A stretch of 12,020 nucleotides of DNA from DASVXQ01 sp040414855 (GTDB lineage: Bacteria; Actinomycetota; CALGFH01): assembly GCA_040414855.1 (NCBI GenBank), contig JBEDUQ010000060.1, forward strand, positions 1 to 12,020. The letters are read 5' to 3'. Positions within the stretch are counted from its first letter, which is position 1. Every line of letters starts with the position of its first letter. This document shows, piece by piece, positions 1 through 4,417 of the stretch. Made by a program: the position numbers and the translations under genes. The notes under the pieces are model-generated. The model did no database searches, had not been told where the DNA came from, and saw only the letters and a program-made list of their open reading frames with translations.

Positions 1-371
1 GCCCAGCGCCCCTCGGCGATGGCCGACTCCGCCCGGTGCGCGCCCTCCAGGGCCGCCTCGACGTCGACGAAGGTCGCCTGCGGCAGGAGCAGCTCGATCT
101 CCGCCCGCCCCCGCAGCCGGTCGCCGCCCAGACCGTGCCGCAGCTTTGACAGCAGCACGCTGAGCGCATTGCTCGCCGCCGCGGGGGCGTCTTCTCCCCA
201 GCCCGCCATCAGCAGCTCATCGCGGGCCACCAGGCGACCACGGTTGAGGACGAGATAAGCGAACAGCACCCGCCCTCGGCGGCCGGGCAGCGCGTGCTCG
301 ATGCGGGAGCCGTCGATGTCGACGACGAACCGCCCGCAGAGCTGGATCCTGGCCCTGGTCCACTGGCCCAT
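1..371 (-). CDS. SARP/BTAD-family transcriptional regulator, N-terminal part (runs off left edge)
   Basis: The minus strand is open from the ATG at 371 to the window edge, giving 123 codons. The protein begins MGQWTRARIQLCGRFVVDID and continues with GRRGRVLFAYLVLNRGRLVARDELL (split here: GRRGRVLFAYL, then VLNRGRLVARDELL), then a helix around NALSVLLSKLRHGL and a beta-hairpin ending near FVDVEA. This is the OmpR-like winged-helix DNA-binding domain of SARP/AfsR-type regulators (about residues 8-98). The start of the helical BTAD domain follows (EAALEGAHRAESAIAEGRW). The start is supported by AAGG seven bases upstream. The rest is outside the window, so I cannot tell a small SARP from a large AfsR-like protein with ATPase and TPR domains. 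It is divergent from the SnoaL-like gene, and the intergenic region carries 11-bp-phased repeats of the kind SARPs bind. Family members commonly activate nearby genes. Confidence 0.85.
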   Translation of the reverse strand, partial: MGQWTRARIQLCGRFVVDIDGSRIEHALPGRRGRVLFAYLVLNRGRLVARDELLMAGWGEDAPAAASNALSVLLSKLRHGLGGDRLRGRAEIELLLPQATFVDVEAALEGAHRAESAIAEGRW

Positions 372-411
372 CAGGCGACCTTGGGTCGACGTCCTTGCCT
401 CTCTTGGTGAC

Positions 412-462
412 GGCAAGCATACGGAAAGGTCGGGGAAAGGCCAGCGAAGGGTTGGCGCAAGC
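412..462. promoter_or_regulatory. five heptameric direct repeats at 11-bp spacing, candidate SARP binding site
   Basis: Five heptamers occur at exact 11-bp intervals: GGCAAGC (412-418), GGAAAGG (423-429), GGAAAGG (434-440), CGAAGGG (445-451) and CGCAAGC (456-462). The consensus is SGMARGS, with 4-bp spacers. Known SARP regulators bind direct heptamer repeats phased at 11 bp, placed just upstream of the -10 box. Here the last heptamer ends 9 bp before a weak -10-like CACGAT (472-477) facing the SnoaL-like gene. The spacing is seen directly; binding by the divergent regulator is inferred from family knowledge. Read on the other strand, the same array lies 40 bp upstream of the regulator's own start, so autoregulation is also possible. 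Confidence 0.55.
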
Positions 463-471
463 CGCGGCCGT

Positions 472-477
472 CACGAT
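472..477 (+). promoter_or_regulatory. possible -10 element for the SnoaL-like gene
   Basis: CACGAT matches TATAAT at three of six positions, including the important A2 and T6. It sits 9 bp after the last phased heptamer and about 50 bp upstream of the ATG at 529. There is no recognisable -35 hexamer, as expected for activator-dependent SARP promoters where the repeats replace it. The call rests mainly on this positional agreement. Confidence 0.3.
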
Positions 478-528
478 CGCTCCGTCGCAAACGCGACCAC
501 GCAGCTCGACCACCAAGGAGGAGGAGCG

Positions 529-960
529 ATGACGTCCACGAACGTGGAGACCTACCGCGCCGGTCACGAGGCCTTCAACCGGCGGGACTTCGAGGCCATG
601 ACCAGGCGATACGCCGACCGCATCGCCTGGACCGACCACTCGCAGGGGCGGACCTTCACCACGCCCCAGGAATTCAGGGACGAGTTCCTGCCGGGCTGGG
701 TCCGGGCCTCCGGCGACATCCGCATCACCGACCCCAGCTACCTCGACGCAGGCGACACGGTGGTGGCGCGCTTCACCTGCCGGGGCACGCATGACGGGCC
801 GCTGGGACCGTTCCCCGCCACCGGCAAGGCGTTCGCGCTGGAGCTGTGCGAGCTGTGGCACTTCGACTCGGGCGGGCGGGTCGTCGGCGGGGACCTCTAC
901 TACGACCAGGTGTCGCTGCTCATGCAGCTGGGCCTGATGCCGCAGCCGTCCAGCGCATAG
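529..960 (+). CDS. SnoaL-like / ester cyclase family protein (NTF2-like fold)
   Basis: A 143-residue protein starting MTSTNVETYR and ending QLGLMPQPSSA. The start is fixed by a strong Shine-Dalgarno (AAGGAGG, 515-521) seven bases upstream; longer in-frame readings lack one. It matches SnoaL-like/ester cyclase proteins over nearly its full length: an N-terminal helix with the usual FNRRDFEAM segment (16-24), a central WTDHSQG and ITDPSYLDAGDTVVARF strand pair (about 34-82), RGTHDGPLGPFPATGK (85-100), and the family's C-terminal pattern LWHFDSGGRVVGGDLYYDQ followed by LLMQLGL (109-136). Members are small alpha+beta barrels that include polyketide cyclases and many uncharacterised proteins, so the reaction cannot be assigned. 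It has no signal peptide and is probably cytosolic. The upstream phased repeats suggest control by the divergent SARP-type regulator. Its stop lies 6 bp from the stop of the convergent gene. Confidence 0.85.
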   Translation: MTSTNVETYRAGHEAFNRRDFEAMTRRYADRIAWTDHSQGRTFTTPQEFRDEFLPGWVRASGDIRITDPSYLDAGDTVVARFTCRGTHDGPLGPFPATGKAFALELCELWHFDSGGRVVGGDLYYDQVSLLMQLGLMPQPSSA

Positions 961-966
961 GCGCGC

Positions 967-1308
967 TCAGCGGTTCGGGCGCGAGGAGCGCCGCGGGGGC
1001 CGCGGGGGCTGCGGACCCCGCGGGCCCCGGCGATCGCGGTCCTGGTCGCGGGCGCGCCGCAGCGCCCGGAACAGCTCGCGGATGGTGCCGCCGACCACCC
1101 CGGCGGCCATCACCCCGCCCGGCAGCGCCCAGAACAGCTCGTAGGCCAGCACCAGCGCGGGCGGCCGCCCGGGCCGCACCAGCGCCCAGACCGCGAAGGC
1201 GACCCCGGCGGCCAGCCCGGCGAGGAACAGCCAGTCGCGGTGCAGCGGCCGGTCGAACACCCAGAACGCCCGCACCCGCTCGGTGCCCGAAGGATCAGTC
1301 ATGGCCAT
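967..1308 (-). CDS. small two-helix membrane protein at the end of the mrp operon, function unknown
   Basis: An unrecognised protein of 113 residues from the ATG at 1308 (111 from the ATG at 1302). It has a short polar N-terminus (MAMTDPSGTERVRAFWVFDR), two hydrophobic segments (about residues 26-45, and 51-76 with the proline-containing AYELFWALPGG), then a cytoplasmic-looking tail of about 35 residues rich in Arg, Asp and Pro (RRARDQDRDRRG and following). No Shine-Dalgarno precedes either ATG. A TACGAT hexamer ends exactly 7 bp before the ATG at 1308, so a leaderless transcript is plausible. The gene lies 47 bp after mrpG on the same strand, so it may also be read from the mrp operon. It is not one of the seven canonical Mrp subunits; an accessory role is speculation. 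Coding status is supported by GC-rich third positions and the membrane-protein pattern. Confidence 0.65.
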   Translation of the reverse strand: MAMTDPSGTERVRAFWVFDRPLHRDWLFLAGLAAGVAFAVWALVRPGRPPALVLAYELFWALPGGVMAAGVVGGTIRELFRALRRARDQDRDRRGPRGPQPPRPPRRSSRPNR

Positions 1309-1315
1309 CGGCACA

Positions 1316-1321
1316 ATCGTA
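1316..1321 (-). promoter_or_regulatory. possible -10 element (TACGAT) for a leaderless transcript
   Basis: Read on the minus strand, TACGAT matches the -10 consensus at four of six positions. It ends 7 bp before the ATG at 1308, placing the expected transcription start on or next to that ATG. No convincing -35 box is visible (the TTCGCC region is poor). Leaderless transcripts are common in actinobacteria, and this ORF lacks a ribosome-binding site. It could be coincidental. Confidence 0.25.
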
Positions 1322-1355
1322 GCGCCCCGGCGGCACCGGCGAACCGCGACCCCGG

Positions 1356-1664
1356 TCACCGGCGGGTTCGGGGGTCGAGGGGCTCGCCGGCGCGGAAGGC
1401 CGCGCGGCCGACCATGTGGGCGGCGATCGGGGTGGTCAGCAGCTGGAGGGCGGCGATCAGGACGATCTCGAGCACGTCGTGGACACCGTGGACGCGCAGC
1501 GCGGCGCCGGCCAGCAGCAGCACGATGCCGAGGCTGACCGGCTTGGCGGCCGCGTGCATCCGCACCAGGATGTCCGGGAACCGTTGCAGGCCGATCGCGC
1601 CGGTGAGGCAGAGGGCGGCGCCGGTAAGCAGCGCCACCGCGGCGGCCAGCTCACTCGCGCGCAT
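1356..1664 (-). CDS. mrpG: Na+/H+ antiporter subunit MrpG
   Basis: A 102-residue protein with three hydrophobic segments (about 7-24, 43-58, 66-84). It carries the MrpG signature GLQRFPDILVRMHAAAK at 25-41, followed by PVSLGIVL, diagnostic of the PhaG/MnhG/MrpG family. It is a small membrane subunit of the Mrp complex, which exchanges cytoplasmic Na+ for external H+ and supports alkali and salt tolerance. Its start overlaps the end of mrpF by 14 bp, and GGGAGG lies five bases upstream of the ATG. The Arg-rich end (DPRTRR) is cytoplasmic-looking. The length is at the lower end of, but within, the family range. It is the last recognisable Mrp subunit gene of the operon. Confidence 0.95.
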   Translation of the reverse strand: MRASELAAAVALLTGAALCLTGAIGLQRFPDILVRMHAAAKPVSLGIVLLLAGAALRVHGVHDVLEIVLIAALQLLTTPIAAHMVGRAAFRAGEPLDPRTRR

Positions 1665-1920
1665 CCTCGCCTCCCTCGATGGCGCTGGCGGCGACCGCGG
1701 TCGACAGGAACCCGACCACCGCGATCACCAGCATCAGGTTCAGGTAGTCGCCGCCGCGCGCGCTGGCGGTCGCCAGCGTGACCCCGCCGAGCAGGTAGAC
1801 CATCAGCAGGTCGAGCGCGACCACCCGGTCGGCGGTGGAGCGGCACAGGACCAGCCGCAGCACCACCAGCGTCGCCGCGGCGGCCAGCGCGGCGGCCGAC
1901 GCCGCCAGCACGATCGGCAT
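1651..1920 (-). CDS. mrpF: Na+/H+ antiporter subunit MrpF
   Basis: An 89-residue protein with three predicted helices. It contains the MrpF hallmark ADRVVALDLL (residues 30-39), whose two Asp residues (D31 and D37) are conserved in the family, and a C-terminal helix LNLMLVIAVVGFLSTAVAA. The ATG at 1920 is preceded by AAAGGAG (1926-1932) with five-base spacing. This is the clearest internal ribosome-binding site of the operon and is needed because a 42-bp gap separates it from mrpE. The other junctions mostly rely on overlap. MrpF packs with MrpE and MrpG in the membrane at the MrpA end of the complex. The acidic tail (IEGGEDARE) overlaps the mrpG start. Confidence 0.95.
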   Translation of the reverse strand: MPIVLAASAAALAAAATLVVLRLVLCRSTADRVVALDLLMVYLLGGVTLATASARGGDYLNLMLVIAVVGFLSTAVAASAIEGGEDARE

Positions 1921-1962
1921 GCGAGCTCCTTTCCTCGGGCTGGCCGGCGATCGCGGCCGCGC

Positions 1963-2469
1963 TCAGGCGTGCCCGTGCAGCTCCAGCGCACGGACCGCCT
2001 CGGGACTGCCGAAGGCGCGGATCGCCAGCGCCTCGATCCGCTGCACCTCGCGGCGGACCGCCTCGGCGTCCAGCGCGAACATCGCGTGGACCAGGACCTC
2101 GGGCGGGTCGGCGGACAGCTCGAGCGCGCTGGTCCCCGGCACCAGCCCGACCGCCCAGCCGACCACCGCGAGCGTGCCGCCGGAGGCGCCGACCAGCGGC
2201 ACGGTGAGGATCGCGGGCGCGATCCGGTCGCGCGGCGAGAGCGCCTCGCGGGCGATCGCCAGGCTGGCCAGCACCAGGTCGGCGGCGAGCAGGCCGGCCA
2301 GCCGGGCCGCCGGCCCTGGCCGGAGCCAGCGCCGCGGCCCGGGCGGCAGGACCGCGACGATCGCGGCGGCGGCCACGACCCCGAGGGCGAACGAGGTCAG
2401 GTCGACCGGCCCGCTGAGCGCCAGCCAGGCGAGCAGGAGCCAGACGAACAGCAGCGGGCGCGCCCTCAC
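1963..2469 (-). CDS. mrpE: Na+/H+ antiporter subunit MrpE
   Basis: A 168-residue protein starting at the GTG at 2469, which overlaps the mrpD stop in a GTGA tetranucleotide and so suggests translational coupling. Two hydrophobic stretches (about 6-20 and 23-41) precede the family core: ARLAGLLAADLVLASLAIA (55-73), IAPAILTVPL (83-92), and GWAVGLVPGTSAL (104-116), with the PGT motif typical of MrpE. Then come VLVHAMFAL (126-133) and a soluble C-terminal helix. MrpE is a structural membrane subunit of the Mrp complex. The end is normal in length and is followed by a 42-bp gap before mrpF. No anomaly was seen apart from the GTG start. Confidence 0.94.
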   Translation of the reverse strand: MRARPLLFVWLLLAWLALSGPVDLTSFALGVVAAAAIVAVLPPGPRRWLRPGPAARLAGLLAADLVLASLAIAREALSPRDRIAPAILTVPLVGASGGTLAVVGWAVGLVPGTSALELSADPPEVLVHAMFALDAEAVRREVQRIEALAIRAFGSPEAVRALELHGHA

Positions 2470-4073
2470 CGCTCCAGCACCGCCGACTCGTAGGCGGCCG
2501 GGTTGAGCAGCCCGGTCGCGGCCCGCTCGCTCAGCCGGTACAGCGGCCCGGCGCCGACCGCGATCGCCAGGCTGAGGGCGACCAGCGACCCGGCGGCCAG
2601 CTCCATCAGCCTGGGGAAGTGGCCGGGCCGGCCCACCTCCTCCGCCCGCCTGGCGCCGGCCGCGGGCGGCGGCGGCGTTGCCGGGACCACCGGCCTGCCG
2701 AGGAAGGCGCCGCCCCACGCCCGCGCCATCGCCAGCAGCGTCAGCAGGCCGGCGAGCAGGGCCGCGGCGACCACCACCGGCGCGCCGGCGGCCAACCCGG
2801 CCTCGACCAGCGCCAGCTTGGCGACGAACCCGGAGAACGGCGGCATGCCCGCGAGGCTGAGCGCCGCCGGGGCGAACAGCAGCGCGATCAGCGGGCGAAG
2901 GTGAAGGATGCCGGCCAGGCCGAACAGCGACCCGGTGCCGGTCGAGCTCTCGACCAGCCCTTCGACGAGGAACAGGGCGGTCTGCACCACCACGTGATGG
3001 ATGATGTACAGGATCATCCCGGCGAGCCCGGCGACGGTGAACAGCGCCAGCCCGAACAGCAGGTAGCCGACGTGACCGACGATGGTGAAGCTCAGCATGC
3101 GCTTGAGGTCGTCCTGGGCGACCGCTCCGGCGCAGCCCGCGACCATGGTCGCGGCGGCGAGCGCCAGCAGGGTCGTCGAGGGCCGCGCCTGCGCGAACAC
3201 CAGCGTCTGGGTGCGGACGATCGCGTACAGGCCGACCTTGGTGAGCAGCCCGGCGAACACGGCGGTCACCGGGCCCGGCGCGACCGGGTAGGAGTCCGGT
3301 AGCCAGAAGAACAGCGGGAAGATCGCCGCCTTGATGCCGAACACCACCACCAGCAGCAGGCTGAGCCCGAGGCGGAGCCCGGGCGGCAGGGTCGCGACCC
3401 GCCTGGCGAGGTCGGCGAGGCTGAGCGTGCCGGTGGCCGCGTAGACCAGGGCGATGGCGGTGATGAACAGGGCCGAGGCGACCAGGTTGCTGATCACGTA
3501 GGTCATCGCGCCGAGCACCCTGCCCGGGCCGGCGTCGAGGCCGACCAGGACGTAGCTGGCGGCCAGCGTCACCTCGATGGCGACGAACAGGTTGAACAGG
3601 TCGCCGGTCACGAAGGCGAGCCCGAGGCCGGCGGCCAGCAGCAGGTAGAGCGGGTGGAAGATGCGGCTGACCTCCTCGGCGCCGCCCTGGCCGACCGCGT
3701 AGGCGAACACCGCCAGCAGGGTGACCGCCGCCAGCACCAGCATGATCGCCGCCAGCAGGTCGGCGACCAGGGTGATCCCGAACGGCGGCGGCCAGGCCCC
3801 GATCCGGGTCACCACCGTGCCGCGGTGGCGCACCACCGACAGCAGCGCCAGGTCGCACGCCAGCACTCCGGCCAGCACCACCGAGCTGAGCGCCCGCTGC
3901 GCCGGCGGCCGCCGCGTCAGCGCCAGCGACAGCGCGGCGCCGGCCAGTGGCAGCAGCACCGGCGCCGGCACCAGCAGGTCGGGCAGGCTCGGCCAGTCCC
4001 GAGCGGCAAGCCCGGCGGGCGCGGCGGGCGCGGCCAGCGCGGCCAGGGTGGCCAGGGTGGCCAGCGGCGTCAC
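2466..4073 (-). CDS. mrpD: Na+/H+ antiporter subunit MrpD
   Basis: A 535-residue NuoM/N-like subunit. The GTG at 4073 overlaps the mrpC stop (GTGA). The proton-path residues expected in this family are visible: Glu167 in LFNLFVAIEVTLAASYVLVG (TM5), Lys248 in GIKAAIFPLFFWLPDSYPVAP region (TM7), Lys279 in LLTKVGLYAIVR (TM8), the QDDLKRMLSFTIVGHVGY segment (320-337), His359-His360, and Lys419 in PPFSGFVAKLAL (TM12). At the TM10 position following IIHHVVV there is Gln364, where MrpA has Lys (FKGALF). MrpD is one of the two large antiporter-like subunits that move H+ in the complex. The first 30 or so residues (MTPLATLATLAALAAPAAPA) are a low-complexity Leu/Ala/Pro extension before the first helix, encoded partly by a tandem 9-bp repeat. 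The C-terminal loop 460-485 is Pro/Ala-rich. Confidence 0.96.
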   Translation of the reverse strand: MTPLATLATLAALAAPAAPAGLAARDWPSLPDLLVPAPVLLPLAGAALSLALTRRPPAQRALSSVVLAGVLACDLALLSVVRHRGTVVTRIGAWPPPFGITLVADLLAAIMLVLAAVTLLAVFAYAVGQGGAEEVSRIFHPLYLLLAAGLGLAFVTGDLFNLFVAIEVTLAASYVLVGLDAGPGRVLGAMTYVISNLVASALFITAIALVYAATGTLSLADLARRVATLPPGLRLGLSLLLVVVFGIKAAIFPLFFWLPDSYPVAPGPVTAVFAGLLTKVGLYAIVRTQTLVFAQARPSTTLLALAAATMVAGCAGAVAQDDLKRMLSFTIVGHVGYLLFGLALFTVAGLAGMILYIIHHVVVQTALFLVEGLVESSTGTGSLFGLAGILHLRPLIALLFAPAALSLAGMPPFSGFVAKLALVEAGLAAGAPVVVAAALLAGLLTLLAMARAWGGAFLGRPVVPATPPPPAAGARRAEEVGRPGHFPRLMELAAGSLVALSLAIAVGAGPLYRLSERAATGLLNPAAYESAVLER

Positions 4074-4417
4074 TCCTCCACCTCGCCGCGGGCGATGCGC
4101 CGGTCCTCGAGGTCGTCGCGCACCTCGTCGTCGTCGCGCTCCAGGAACGCCCGCTGGGAGAGGGCGAGCAGCAGCGACGAGGTGCCCAGGGTGATCACGA
4201 TCGCGGTGAGCGCAGCCGCCATCGGCAGCGGGTCGGCCGGCGCGCTCGCCCCGGCGAACGGCGGCGCGCCGCCGCGGCCCGACGACAGCAGCAGCAGGTT
4301 GCAGGCGTGGCCGAGCAGGAACACGCCGAGGGCGATGCGGCCGACCGAGCGCTGGAGCAGCAGGTAGGTCCCGGTGGCGTAGAGCACCGCGACCACCAGG
4401 GCGATCACGACGGTCAT
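4070..4417 (-). CDS. mrpC: Na+/H+ antiporter subunit MrpC
   Basis: A 115-residue protein with three helices, homologous to NuoK of respiratory complex I. It begins MTVVIALVVAVLYATGTYLL and has the family pattern GVFLLGHACNLLLLSSG (31-47) and DPLPMAAALTAIVITLG (62-78). The highly charged tail (ERDDDEVRDDLEDRR, 93-107) is cytoplasmic. The ATG overlaps the mrpA stop by 4 bp (ATGA), and its own stop overlaps the mrpD GTG. MrpC bridges MrpA and MrpD in the complex. Another minus-strand frame stays open across this gene and far upstream to about 7354, but only this terminal part of that frame is a real gene; the homology begins exactly at this ATG. Confidence 0.96.
   Translation of the reverse strand: MTVVIALVVAVLYATGTYLLLQRSVGRIALGVFLLGHACNLLLLSSGRGGAPPFAGASAPADPLPMAAALTAIVITLGTSSLLLALSQRAFLERDDDEVRDDLEDRRIARGEVEE

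Noticed and set aside
1240..2493. Plus-strand open frame opposite mrpE, mrpF and mrpG
   Set aside because: Gln/Arg/His-rich antisense artefact; three well-known Mrp subunits occupy the other strand.
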